Shown one piece after another: positions 1-8,949 of a stretch of DNA of 64,000 nt. Numbering within the stretch: the stretch's first letter is position 1; every line of letters begins with the position of its first letter. The notes below the pieces were generated by a model. It made no database searches. It was not told where the DNA came from and saw only the letters and a list, made by a program, of their open reading frames with translations. Origin of the DNA: Trichomonas tenax (taxonomy: Eukaryota > Parabasalia > Trichomonadida > Trichomonadidae); assembly GCA_023091735.1 (NCBI GenBank), contig JALKBU010000040.1, forward strand, positions 48,978 to 112,977, given 5' to 3'. Both the position numbers and the translations under genes were made by a program.

Positions 1-993
1 GCAAGAGTCGCTGCGTTATGTACCGGTGTCGTTAATGTTGCCGGGCAATTTTTTGAACAACATCCATTGATACGAAATCTGTCTCATATGAGCAATATAT
101 TATATCTGTTATTCAAGCCATTCAAAGATAATTCAAAAAAATCTGATGATTTAACTGAAGAATTCATTCAACAGGTTTTTCACGAAATTCCTGAAGTTGA
201 CTACGACACAGCAATGTACATGTACAACTACGGTTTAGATGAATTCTATATTCAATCATTTCTTCCAGTTTTCGCACTTTACTTGACGAGTGATTTTAAT
301 GATGCACTTTTACCTGTATTAAAGATTGTTAATTATTTCACTCTCAACGTAGACTATGCACGAGCAACCGTTCAACAAACAAACCTTATTCCAAACCATG
401 GAAACCTTTTGAAACGTGAGCATGATAAAATCACTTCAAACTTATTCCTCTTCCTTGTAAATGTTCTCTATTGTCTCGATTACGACATTCTCGATGTTTA
501 TCTTGAGAATGGGATCTTTGAACTCTGTAAGAATTACATTACTTCGTCCGCAGAACCATCAATCAAGAAGAATTGTTTTAGTTTGTTGTCGAACATGTTG
601 CACTTGAACATAGAACTTATTCCTCGAATTTTTGAAGATAACTTCATCAACAATGCACTTGAGAGTGTCAACAGCTCCATTAGTGTAAGTAATAATGCAA
701 TATGGCTCATTGCAAACATAGCAAATGAAAGACCCGAATTAACAAAAGATTGCTATGTAAACAAACTTTTTATTGATGCGTGCAACAAGAATATGGAAAA
801 TGAGCCCAATGATACAACATCTGTTATACTTACATCATTCATAACCTTTATTAATAGAATAGCAGTTCAAGATGAATCACTGCGAGATCAATTTTTGAGT
901 TTAGTTGACATATCTCTTATAGAGAACCTCTCTGGTATCGCAAATGATGTTGGAGAATATGCTGAACATTTTCTCCAATTGATTGAATCTTGA
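1..993 (+). CDS. ARM/HEAT-repeat-like protein, 5' end outside window
   Basis: The reading frame is open from base 1 to a TGA at 991-993 (330 codons), so the gene enters the window already in progress. The first in-frame ATG inside (position 88) is probably internal. The protein is all-helical in character, with repeated leucine/isoleucine-rich helices. Segments such as NAIWLIANIANERPEL and KNCFSLLSNMLHLN look like armadillo/importin-alpha type repeats. A role as a helical-repeat scaffold or importin-alpha-like adaptor is inference; no NLS-binding Trp-Asn ladder is clearly visible. The TGA is followed at once by TAA TAA, giving tandem stops and a TAAA-type 3' signal. Confidence 0.75.
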   Translation, partial: ARVAALCTGVVNVAGQFFEQHPLIRNLSHMSNILYLLFKPFKDNSKKSDDLTEEFIQQVFHEIPEVDYDTAMYMYNYGLDEFYIQSFLPVFALYLTSDFNDALLPVLKIVNYFTLNVDYARATVQQTNLIPNHGNLLKREHDKITSNLFLFLVNVLYCLDYDILDVYLENGIFELCKNYITSSAEPSIKKNCFSLLSNMLHLNIELIPRIFEDNFINNALESVNSSISVSNNAIWLIANIANERPELTKDCYVNKLFIDACNKNMENEPNDTTSVILTSFITFINRIAVQDESLRDQFLSLVDISLIENLSGIANDVGEYAEHFLQLIES

Positions 994-1468
994 TAATAAA
1001 ATTTTGTTTTCGGTATCAAATTAACTACATTATTTTAGAAACGCATCTCGAAGCATGAATATATGCAACCGATTTATGCTTCAAACATTTGATAAATTCA
1101 TGTTTCTTCAAAAATATCATTCAATGAAACCCTAACTCTTATAGTTCAAATATATCTTCTGTGGACAAACAAAAAATCACATTCATTTAATGCCAATGTA
1201 AAACTTTTTTTAAGCTCAATAATTTCAAAAATGTCCGATGGGAAACAAGACCATCCACGGATAATAAAAACTGAGACAATATCAAACTTTTTTTTGGAAA
1301 ACCTTCAAAAAACATCTTCGTCGTTTAATTGAGAGAATATCCTGAAAGCTTTCGGCCTCAGAAAGTTATATTCGAGTCCTCCAGAGAAATGGTTATTATC
1401 ACATTGAAAACTATCAAGAAACGTGACAAGACCCATAAAAGTGACGATTTTTCCTTTAGAATTACGAA
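994..1468. other. AT-rich intergenic spacer
   Basis: No credible coding frame, RNA gene or long repeat is visible. The small ORFs here are shadows of the ArfGAP start. Confidence 0.6.
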
Positions 1469-2458
1469 ATGTCAGGACAAACACCAGAAGCTTTACAATT
1501 AGTGAAAATGCTTGTCCAGCAGCCAGGCAACAACATCTGCGCCGACTGCCAGCGAGAAGTTTCGAAATGGGCGTCTTCAACGCTTGGAATTTTCATTTGT
1601 TACAATTGCAGCGGTATTCATCGCGCTCTTGGCACACATATCACGCTCGTTAGGTCATGCACGCTCGATGGATGGACACCACAACAGGCAAAAGTTATGA
1701 AACGCGTTGGAAATAAAATTGCAAACGAATATTGGGAAGCCTACCTTCCTCCGGACTTTATGAGGCCGCTCCCAACAGACAGATACAACATGGAGCGTTT
1801 TATCCGTGATAAATACGAAAGAAGAGTCTGGGCTGCTGACGGTGAACCGCCACACTTAAGGAAGCCTGGATTTGCAAAGCCGGCTGGGTCAACACAACAG
1901 ATTATCCTTGTTCCGCAGCAACTGATGCAGCATGCGCCAGCCTCTGAGCCTCCGGTTCACATGCACTTTAATATGCAAACTGCACCTTCTCCGATTGTAA
2001 CTGAGAAGCCAGAAAAACCTGCAAAGCCGGCAAAAGTCGCGGCCGAGAAAAAGACAGGAGGAAGACCGAAATTTGCAAGACCGATTTCAACATCTCAATC
2101 AGAATCTCTCGAAAATCTTCAGAAACATGATATTACACCAGATTCATCTGATCTTCAAGCTCAAGAAAGCGCTCAAGCTGAAACTCCGCAAGAACAGGAG
2201 CAAGAGCCCGAACAACAAGAACAAGATCATATTTCTTTCGAGCCACAGTATTCTCCACCAAAGAAACAGTCGCTCTTTAAGAAGAAACCGGCAGCGAAAG
2301 GTGTTGCAAGGTTCGCAAAGAAGCCATCAGGCGATGCAGTTATTAACCAAATGATTAATCCTGCGGAATTAAGGCCAATGACGGCGCCAGTGCAGCCGAA
2401 CAAGAATGCTGCTTTGTCTTTGTTTGCTGGTATGAATGTTTTTCCTACTAAGGTTTAA
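1469..2458 (+). CDS. ArfGAP-domain protein
   Basis: The predicted 329-aa protein starts with an ArfGAP zinc finger: C24-x2-C27-x16-C44-x2-C47, the exact spacing of the family, followed by GIHR with R52 at the arginine-finger position. ArfGAPs speed GTP hydrolysis on Arf GTPases and control coat and membrane traffic. The catalytic domain occupies about residues 8-125 (ending near RDKYERRVW). The remainder is low complexity, rich in P, K, Q and E, with KFARP/RFAKKP-type basic repeats, and has no PH, ankyrin or BAR domain that I can see. The small SMAP/AGE2 class is therefore the best fit. The ATG at 1469 is chosen because the domain begins right after it. The gene ends in TAA. Confidence 0.92.
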   Translation: MSGQTPEALQLVKMLVQQPGNNICADCQREVSKWASSTLGIFICYNCSGIHRALGTHITLVRSCTLDGWTPQQAKVMKRVGNKIANEYWEAYLPPDFMRPLPTDRYNMERFIRDKYERRVWAADGEPPHLRKPGFAKPAGSTQQIILVPQQLMQHAPASEPPVHMHFNMQTAPSPIVTEKPEKPAKPAKVAAEKKTGGRPKFARPISTSQSESLENLQKHDITPDSSDLQAQESAQAETPQEQEQEPEQQEQDHISFEPQYSPPKKQSLFKKKPAAKGVARFAKKPSGDAVINQMINPAELRPMTAPVQPNKNAALSLFAGMNVFPTKV

Positions 2459-2577
2459 TGTTATATTCAATTTTTTTGGGTCGCAATGATTTTTTTTATT
2501 GTTGCTATAAAATACTCTTATAATTACCCATCATTTACCTACTAATAATAACAATATAACATAGACATAAATAAAAA

Positions 2578-3486
2578 TTAATAATATTCCCTTCCATAAT
2601 GCCTACTTCTATCTGGATCTGAATGCCTCAACTCCCTAGAATACGACTCCCTTCTGTCGTAATTTCTCTCATTCTTTTCATAATATGTTGATGGTGAATG
2701 ATCATGCGAAGGAAACTCGTAATATTTTGACTCTTGACTTGGGTCTGGTCGTGGTTCTCTTGTATAATCTCTGCGTGGGCCTTCTCTAAGTTCGTCGAAA
2801 TCATGTGGTCGCCTATACTCTTCTCTGCGTGGTTCTTCATATCTCCTTGGCCTCTCATGATCCATGCGCATGTGTTCATCGCTTGGAATGTATGGTTTTG
2901 ATTTTTTGTAATTCGGATAATCATAACTATCACGATCATTGTAATGCATTGGAGAGCGCTCTCTCTTTTGCGCTTGTTTAACTTGATTTTCTTCTAAAAT
3001 AGTATATCTCAAATGAATTTCTTCTTCAATCAATCTCAAAAGCTCAGATCTCTTTGTTTCTATGTTGTTTCTAAGCTGTGGATCTGATGGTGGATAGTAT
3101 TTCTCGATTTTTCTGGGATCATCACGATATCCGAATTTTTCTCTTGTGATGAAATTCTTTTCTGACCAAAACAATGTCATTCTTTTTCCTTTGATGGCGC
3201 CTTTATCGAGCTTATCGTATGCATACTTCGCATCGCTTTCTTCTTTATAAGCGATATATCCAATATACGTGTTTTGGCTTCTGTTTTGTCTGTTAATCAC
3301 GAACGCGAGCAGCGGTCCTGCTTGAGAAAAATAATCGATGAATTCTTCGTTTGTTACTTCCCACGAAATTCCGGTTATAAACAAAACCTGGTTCTTGGAT
3401 ACGTTCTTCACGATCTCTGGCAATACCTGGATATCTGTCTCACCGTCAATGATCTCTATGGGTCCGGCTAACCTTGAAGATGACAT
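2578..3486 (-). CDS. RRM RNA-binding protein with charged RE/RD-rich tail
   Basis: This 302-aa protein carries one RNA-recognition motif at about residues 33-110: RNP2-like VLFITGI and RNP1-like NTYIGYIAY, with a SEKNF linker after the fold. Residues 120-175 form a charged helix. The C-terminal 120 residues are rich in R, E, D, Y and S with many RRYEEPRREEYRR-like runs, as in SR-related or U1-70K-like splicing and 3'-processing factors. It most likely binds pre-mRNA in the nucleus, but the exact orthologue is not recognisable. It lies tail-to-tail with the ArfGAP gene (about 120 bp apart). Confidence 0.85.
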   Translation of the reverse strand: MSSSRLAGPIEIIDGETDIQVLPEIVKNVSKNQVLFITGISWEVTNEEFIDYFSQAGPLLAFVINRQNRSQNTYIGYIAYKEESDAKYAYDKLDKGAIKGKRMTLFWSEKNFITREKFGYRDDPRKIEKYYPPSDPQLRNNIETKRSELLRLIEEEIHLRYTILEENQVKQAQKRERSPMHYNDRDSYDYPNYKKSKPYIPSDEHMRMDHERPRRYEEPRREEYRRPHDFDELREGPRRDYTREPRPDPSQESKYYEFPSHDHSPSTYYEKNERNYDRRESYSRELRHSDPDRSRHYGREYY

Positions 3487-4136
3487 CAGACTGAAATAAG
3501 GTTATTTCATAATGCGAAATACGAATAACGAAATAAACACAAAAAATATCACCTGCAGGTAATATAAATCATATCTCTTAATTTTTCGGAATCAAGCACT
3601 GTGAAAAGTTAACTATTTTATTAAGTTAATTTATATCTTTTCTCATTATTTAGTTATTTAATCATTATTAAGCAAAAAAAAAATCAATGAAATTAGAGAA
3701 ATTTTGATTTGCAATCTTTTCACTAATAAATTTTATTCATAATTAACCAATTTTAAATTTTTCCATTGGATATTCATTTTTAAAACAGATCTCATTATCA
3801 ATATTATTGCTTAAATGATGCTGAGGAAAAAGGGCTATCGTTAATTCATTCATGAACCGTTATAATAGGTTTGATTTAATGTTATTGATGCATTTTTAAT
3901 GAAGAACTTTTGTGGATCAGCCAAATTATACACATAAGGAACATCTCAACAATGATATGAATATCATAGTATTATTCAAATATATGTTTCATTTTTGGCT
4001 ATTCAATATATTGAAACAGTTTAAGATCGAATACATTCAAAAAAGTCGATAATCAATTGTAGGAAATGGTTATGTAAATCGAATTTGTTAAATATATTAT
4101 TATTAAAGTAATTAGCGTATTTTAAGTATACAGAGA
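3487..4136. other. AT-rich spacer between RRM gene and histone H3
   Basis: Strongly AT-rich with oligo-A and oligo-T tracts. I see no ORF, RNA gene or long inverted repeat. The RRM gene promoter and the H3 3' end should lie here. Confidence 0.5.
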
Positions 4137-4553
4137 TTAGTTGCGCTCACCACGAATGCGCTGAGCAAGCTGGACGTCACGCTCCATGATTGTAACACGG
4201 TTTGCGTGGATGGCGCAAAGGTTTGTATCCTCGAAGAGGCCGACGAGGTAAGCCTCAGAAGCTTCTTGAAGGGCAGCTATGGCAGAAGACTGGAAACGAA
4301 GGTCACCACGGAATCCAGAAGCAATTTCTCTGACGAGACGCTGGAATGGGAGCTTACGGATGAGGAGATCTGTGGACTTCTGGTACTTACGGATTTCACG
4401 GAGAGCAACTGTACCTGGTCTGAATCTATGCTGCTTTTTTGCGCCTTGTGAGTCGATTGTTGGTGTTGACTTGCGAGCGGCCTTGGCACCGAGTGACTTG
4501 CGCGGTGTCTTTCCACCTGTTGACTTTCTAGCTGTCTGTTTTGTACGAGCCAT
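4137..4553 (-). CDS. Histone H3
   Basis: The 138-aa product begins [15 protein letters not shown] and keeps the modifiable lysines K4, K9, K14, K18 and K23, plus an ARKST context at the K27 position. The histone fold follows ([29 protein letters not shown] split over two helices) and it ends RIRGERN. It is about 3 residues longer than typical H3 (135-136), with a divergent [14 protein letters not shown] segment before the fold instead of the usual APATGGVKKPHR type. An upstream in-frame ATG at 4592 would add 13 residues; it is rejected because the H3 N terminus is invariant. The gene is divergent from the orphan gene at 4682. No H4, H2A or H2B is in the window. Confidence 0.98.
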   Translation of the reverse strand: MARTKQTARKSTGGKTPRKSLGAKAARKSTPTIDSQGAKKQHRFRPGTVALREIRKYQKSTDLLIRKLPFQRLVREIASGFRGDLRFQSSAIAALQEASEAYLVGLFEDTNLCAIHANRVTIMERDVQLAQRIRGERN

Positions 4554-4566
4554 TAAAAAATATAAA

Positions 4567-4577
4567 TTCCCGCCAAA
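4567..4577 (-). promoter_or_regulatory. E2F/DP-like box in the H3 promoter
   Basis: On the minus strand the sequence is TTTGGCGGGAA, 13-24 bases before the H3 ATG. It matches the eukaryotic E2F consensus TTTSSCGS. In other eukaryotes such boxes give S-phase expression of histone genes; function here is inference. Confidence 0.45.
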
Positions 4578-4681
4578 TTCTTTTTCTGCCATTTTACTCC
4601 TACTTCATAGTATTATCAATTAATTGTTGTCAAGTAATTATTGATTTTGCCATGTAAAATCATAAATTTTCCCACTTTACT

Positions 4682-5065
4682 ATGGGTAAGACTTTCAATT
4701 CCAAACCAAAAACGAAATCAAAGAATGCTAAGGCTCAAGGTGCCAATGCCGCATCTCAACATGCAAGTTCTGAATCTCAACGATCTCAAATGACTGACTC
4801 TGAAAGTAATGAATCTATGAAACTTGATATGTCATCATCTAGATCCATCCTCACAGCATCAAACGAATCACTACAAAGCAATGGCAGTATTGTTGCTATA
4901 TCAAATTTGCAATATTTACCCTGCAACATTGAGGAAATTTTTCTAGAAGGCAACACCATAAAAATAAGATTCAAACATAAAGAAAATTTCACACCTATCT
5001 TTAACTACAGGGGCAAAAAACTTTGCTTCAATAGAGTAGACAGAGACTATTTCGTTTATGTATAA
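4682..5065 (+). CDS. Small hypothetical protein, Ser/Lys-rich N terminus
   Basis: This 127-aa protein starts with a lysine-rich stretch (MGKTFNSKPKTKSKNAK), then a serine/glutamine-rich linker. The C-terminal 55 residues are ordered-looking (LQYLPCNIEEIFLEGNTI, then YRGKKLCFNRVDRDYFVYV). I do not recognise a family. It is divergent from histone H3, with about 130 bp between the ATGs, so the two may share a promoter region. A nuclear, nucleic-acid-binding role would fit the composition but is a guess. Confidence 0.55.
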   Translation: MGKTFNSKPKTKSKNAKAQGANAASQHASSESQRSQMTDSESNESMKLDMSSSRSILTASNESLQSNGSIVAISNLQYLPCNIEEIFLEGNTIKIRFKHKENFTPIFNYRGKKLCFNRVDRDYFVYV

Positions 5066-5526
5066 TAAGCAGAGCATTGCTTTATCTAATGGGATTTAGT
5101 CGATAAGATTGATTTTGTTAATAGATAATATTTATTAATTTTTTTAAATTAACTTTTACTTGCAAATAAGTAAAAAATATCCATATCGCACGGATATCAT
5201 ATAATGTTGGCAGAGCATGCTGTATGATTTCAATTTATAATCAGTGATGACATTGGTGAGCATTTGGATTCCCAATATCTCTTTTCGGTTATAAGTGAAG
5301 AGATTTTGATTTTCCAAAATGAGATAATTTAAGGATGTCGTTATGGAAGAACTTTGCAAAATGCCGAAACACATAAAAATTTAAAAATTTGATAAAACTT
5401 AGGAATTTTACCGAATATATATTTGGAAAAGTGAAGAAATATATGAATCATGAAGTTACAAAACAAAAAAGAAAACATTTCATTTGAGGAAGTTCCTTAG
5501 ACGGTTAGTGAAGTTCACTTGAAAAG
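5066..5526. other. AT-rich spacer with possible pseudogene trace
   Basis: The minus strand at about 5400-5431 encodes a peptide (FHFSKYIFGKI) that recurs at about 54024-54052. The surrounding frames are broken, so this is probably an old gene remnant. Confidence 0.3.
5515..5520 (+). promoter_or_regulatory. Initiator-like TCACTT before Mnd1
   Basis: TCACTT lies 7-12 bases before the Mnd1 ATG and matches the trichomonad initiator TCA-Py-(T/A), where the A is the usual transcription start. Confidence 0.5.
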
Positions 5527-6144
5527 ATGTCGCGAAAGAAAGGCATGTCTCGTGATGACAAGCTCATTGCCATGCAGGAGCTGATGATAGAGAGCCAGGA
5601 CATATGGACCCTTAAAGATTTGGAGCGCGATTGCCCGAAAAAGAAAGGAATTACAGCGATGAGTGTGAAAGAAATATTACAGGAACTTTGCGATAACGAT
5701 TTAGTGTCATTTGAGAAGATTGGAAGCGGTAACTTCTATTGGTGTTTCCCATCAGAAGCTTTTAACAGAAGAAAAGTTTTAGAAGGAAAACTTTTAGCAC
5801 AGATCAATGAATTAGATGCTGAAATATCATGGTACCAGGCAGAAATAGCTGATTTAGAACCAGGAAGAGAGCCTTGCCAAGAAAGAACAGAATTAGATGC
5901 TATTGTTGAGCAATTCAGTAAGCAGCTATCTGACATTAAGTCAGAAACAGCTAAATACGACTCTCTTAATCCAGAGGCCATAAGAAAGACACAAGAACAG
6001 ACTAAATTTGCACATGAAGCTGCAAATCGTTGGACCGATAATGTTTACACATTAAAAAGCTGGATTGTTAAAAAGTATGGATTCAATCCTGCTCAGTTTG
6101 ATGAACAATTTGGCCTTGGAGAAGACTTTGACTATTTTCAATAA
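5527..6144 (+). CDS. MND1: Meiotic nuclear division protein 1 (Mnd1)
   Basis: The 205-aa length equals typical Mnd1. It opens with SRKKGMSRDDKL, followed by the winged-helix region with the PKKKGITAMSVKEILQELCDNDLV block and FYWCFPSEA, all hallmark Mnd1 sequence. Residues about 85-165 form a coiled coil (the region that pairs with Hop2), and the end is a short helical cap (WIVKKYGFNPAQFDEQFG). Mnd1 with Hop2 stimulates Dmc1/Rad51 strand invasion between homologous chromosomes in meiosis, in the nucleus. The ATG at 5527 follows an initiator-like TCACTT. The stop is in a TAAA context. Confidence 0.95.
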   Translation: MSRKKGMSRDDKLIAMQELMIESQDIWTLKDLERDCPKKKGITAMSVKEILQELCDNDLVSFEKIGSGNFYWCFPSEAFNRRKVLEGKLLAQINELDAEISWYQAEIADLEPGREPCQERTELDAIVEQFSKQLSDIKSETAKYDSLNPEAIRKTQEQTKFAHEAANRWTDNVYTLKSWIVKKYGFNPAQFDEQFGLGEDFDYFQ

Positions 6145-6182
6145 AAAAAATCTTTTAATTTGTTTAAAGAAAGGAAAACATT

Positions 6183-7298
6183 TTATATATTAACAAAGAC
6201 AAATATGAATAATACAAACATAGCAAACAATTTTATTGTCTGCTTTTGTTGATTTCTAATTGAATCAAAAACACCATAAACAAGGCAAAATTCTGCATCA
6301 ATTAGAGTGCTTCTGCATGGGCTAGCATTTTCATAATCTCTTGGAATGAGGCACATTAAAAATGCGCTCCAGAGATAAAACTTACCTTCTGATGTTCCAG
6401 CAATGAGCAAAGATAAAGCCAGAGCAATCAAAAGGCTTTTATCAAAATCTTGTAAAGTTTCAATGAGCTGAGATGGATTGATTCGTATTCTTTGTTCGAA
6501 ATCACAAAATACTGCTGAGAATATGTAAGTAACTATGAACGAAAAAGAGACACAGAAAGCAAGGGAAATATAGTTGATAAACTGACTTAAATCATGAAAA
6601 TCGTAATATTTCAATCCTTTTGAAAATTTAAGAACAAATGGCTTCAAAGATGAATAAACGGAAAACGGAACAGCTGCTAAACATGAATAATATCTGAATG
6701 ATCCCTTATTCAAGATAAAGAAAGTTAATGGTGAAATCAAAACGAAAAGAAATGCATACCAGCCAATTGGCTTATACATTGATGCAATCTGCAGTGGATA
6801 TAGCAAAATACAAATCCAAGATTCAATTCTTGATGTATTAGCGATATTTGCTTCTTTTGAAAATAAGATTGCAAATATGAACGATAACACTATTTCGTTG
6901 CTAATCCAGAAAAACGAAGAATAAGCAAATGCGGCAAAAAATAATGGCGAATATCTATAATCTGTTTGAATTTTGGAGCTTTCATTTAAGAAATATGCTG
7001 TAATTCCCGAAGAAGCAGCTCCTAATATCAACTTAATTGTATAACTTGTCTTATCAAGGAATGAATTCAGTGAACAATTTGTTTTTTGCAACAATGCATC
7101 TGCCTTATTATAATAATCTCTGGAAGCATTAAAAGCTGTTGTATATTTTTTGGAAATAAGTGTAAAAATTCGTTCTTTGATTTCATCCCAATTTGCTTTT
7201 TGAATATCAGCAGGATTAATCGAACCAAGCGACTTGCTTCTTAGCGGTGACAAACTTTTGTCATTTAACCTTGATAAGTAATTATCATTGCTGGACAT
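6183..7298 (-). CDS. Multi-pass membrane protein, unknown family
   Basis: This 371-aa protein has a polar N-terminal 90 residues (Ser-rich, then NWDEIKERIFTLISKKY) and at least eight hydrophobic segments from about residue 95 onwards, ending LFAMFVLFIFVFVNI. It has little loop sequence between helices and no motif I can assign. The ATG at 7298 is chosen because the longer frame begins only with GTG, and TTTCAT sits directly in front of this ATG. The stop is in a TAAA context. The intergenic region on its 5' side is shared with the divergent gene at 7419 and carries three TTTAC/GTCA motifs. Confidence 0.6.
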   Translation of the reverse strand: MSSNDNYLSRLNDKSLSPLRSKSLGSINPADIQKANWDEIKERIFTLISKKYTTAFNASRDYYNKADALLQKTNCSLNSFLDKTSYTIKLILGAASSGITAYFLNESSKIQTDYRYSPLFFAAFAYSSFFWISNEIVLSFIFAILFSKEANIANTSRIESWICILLYPLQIASMYKPIGWYAFLFVLISPLTFFILNKGSFRYYSCLAAVPFSVYSSLKPFVLKFSKGLKYYDFHDLSQFINYISLAFCVSFSFIVTYIFSAVFCDFEQRIRINPSQLIETLQDFDKSLLIALALSLLIAGTSEGKFYLWSAFLMCLIPRDYENASPCRSTLIDAEFCLVYGVFDSIRNQQKQTIKLFAMFVLFIFVFVNI

Positions 7299-7333
7299 AT
7301 GAAACACCTAAAAAATAAATGACAATTTTAAAA

Positions 7334-7402
7334 TTACACGTCAAAAAATAGTTTTACTTGTCATATATCACTTTATTAGTCATATTTTATTTTTACATGA
7401 CA
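7334..7402. promoter_or_regulatory. Cluster of three TTTAC-NN-GTCA-like motifs
   Basis: TTACACGTCA (7334), TTTACTTGTCA (7353) and TTTACATGACA (7392) lie between two divergent genes. The same motif recurs at many intergenic places in the window, so it may be a promoter element; this is inference. Confidence 0.35.
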
Positions 7403-7418
7403 AATTCATATTTAGGAA

Positions 7419-7874
7419 ATGATGAAAATATTGGATCTTGATGCAGTTATTGTTGTCGATTTTTGCAAATGGCAGGTGAAATATGGAATAATGGCTGTAG
7501 TCCTCTTAGTTACGTTACTTTGCTGCTTAGATGATAGTTGTCATGCAACCGAATTAAATCAATTGCCAAGAAATCGAACAGAATTATATAATATTCATAA
7601 CATTACAATGGATTATGACAAAAAGCGTTTTAATATTCAATTTGATTGCAGTTATATTTTCCCAGTTTCACTAGAATCGCATTTTAATATGACAAAGCTA
7701 TATGTTCAAACTTATAACCAAAACTATACTATATTGACAAACTCAAGCAACACATACAAGCTAAGTCGACACGTTTCATGGGATTATTTCTGTACAGTCA
7801 GAGGAAATATAACAGCTAGATTTTATCGAGCCAAAACTGTCGTGTTCGAAAAGAACTTCACTAATGTAGTATAA
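7419..7874 (+). CDS. Small secreted N-glycosylated protein, unknown
   Basis: The 151-aa frame contains a hydrophobic stretch (MAVVLLVTLLCCLDD) that works as a signal peptide, either from the ATG at 7419 after 24 polar residues or, more naturally, from the in-frame ATG at 7491. The mature part has at least seven N-x-S/T sites (NRT, NIT, NMT, NYT, NSS, NIT, NFT) and no second membrane segment. It may be a secreted or surface protein of about 100 residues. No family is recognised. Confidence 0.5.
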   Translation: MMKILDLDAVIVVDFCKWQVKYGIMAVVLLVTLLCCLDDSCHATELNQLPRNRTELYNIHNITMDYDKKRFNIQFDCSYIFPVSLESHFNMTKLYVQTYNQNYTILTNSSNTYKLSRHVSWDYFCTVRGNITARFYRAKTVVFEKNFTNVV

Positions 7875-8278
7875 TTCGGACATTTTTATCCAATCTACTG
7901 AAACAAATATTTTATCAAAATATTTCGATCCTGTTTTCTTGAATGCCGCTTTCAAGAACTGCACGACTATGGATATTTTATGTAAGGAGTAAACACTAAC
8001 TTTTGTTTGTATCAATTTTATATGATTTCAATTAATCCATTATTTTATCGACACGACTCATCCAATGGAGTGCACTTTAGGAGTACTTTCGAACTATATA
8101 TTAAAAATACTTAATAAGCGATAAAAAATTACCGGAGATCAACAAATTTTCCCAAAATCGCCGAAATTAGATTCTACGTAAGAACGAAGGCACATTTAAT
8201 CAATAAGTTTATCAATAACAAAATTAAAAGTAAATTTATTTAGTAGCTTGATATTCTATACTTAATTGTGTTTTGCAT
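7875..8278. other. Spacer before the MITE
   Basis: AT-rich. No gene or RNA visible. Confidence 0.5.
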
Positions 8279-8659
8279 GTCACGTTGTAAAGTGTCAGAT
8301 TATCAGATTTCTAGCATTGAAAAATAGTCAAAAAACGATAAAAAAAATCATTTTGTCAAGTAAATTAACATTTGCCAAATAAAACAATATGCGTCAGATT
8401 AGTAATTATAGGGGGGAGTATTCAAATTTAAAATCAAAAAACAGATCGTGCTTTTCATCCGTTTCTGCTGCTGTGTGCAGCCACATAGTGTGTTGTGGTT
8501 GCACATAACAGCAGCAACGGATCAAAAAACCCTTTTTAATGATACATCTTGGTAGCACATCAAATAGACATTTCCCCTTTATTATTTTTTGACATTTTTC
8601 ACTTTACATCAAATATCACTTTTTAAAAAATCTAACAATCTAACACTTTACAACGTGAC
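8279..8659. mobile_element. MITE-like element (copy A), 381 bp
   Basis: The ends are 23-bp inverted repeats: GTCACGTTGTAAAGTGTC at 8279 and its near-perfect reverse complement ending at 8659. An internal stem of about 30 bp (roughly 8455-8523, loop around CACATAGTGTG) makes the whole element foldable. There is no coding capacity. It is related end-for-end and in inverted order to the larger element at 11153-13640. This points to a non-autonomous DNA transposon family; the mobilising transposase is unknown. Confidence 0.7.
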
Positions 8660-8949
8660 TCATTGACACACAAAACAATTGTCAAAATATTAATGATTTG
8701 AGAACAAAAACGACCAAAAATGTAAATTTATATTGTCACTTTTCACAAGCAGTAAATTGTCAATAGAAAATATTTTCGCCTAAAAACACTACAGCGGTGC
8801 TTCCTGAAGCATCATCAATCTACAGGAAGAAGATAAATCGCCAAAACCAAGCGGAAAACCCAAAATTTAGAGAATTTGATGTTTTGAATTATTTGTAAAC
8901 CATTGAATTTTTAGACAAATCTCGTTTTTTTAATTATCTTTTTAAGGGC
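8660..8949. other. 5' region of the CaMKK-like kinase gene
   Basis: AT-rich, about 290 bp between the MITE and the kinase ATG. No motif stands out near the ATG. Confidence 0.4.

Noticed and set aside
4554..4592. N-terminal extension of histone H3 from the ATG at 4592
   Set aside because: The extra 13 residues would destroy the invariant [11 protein letters not shown] terminus, and the E2F-like box would lie inside the coding region.
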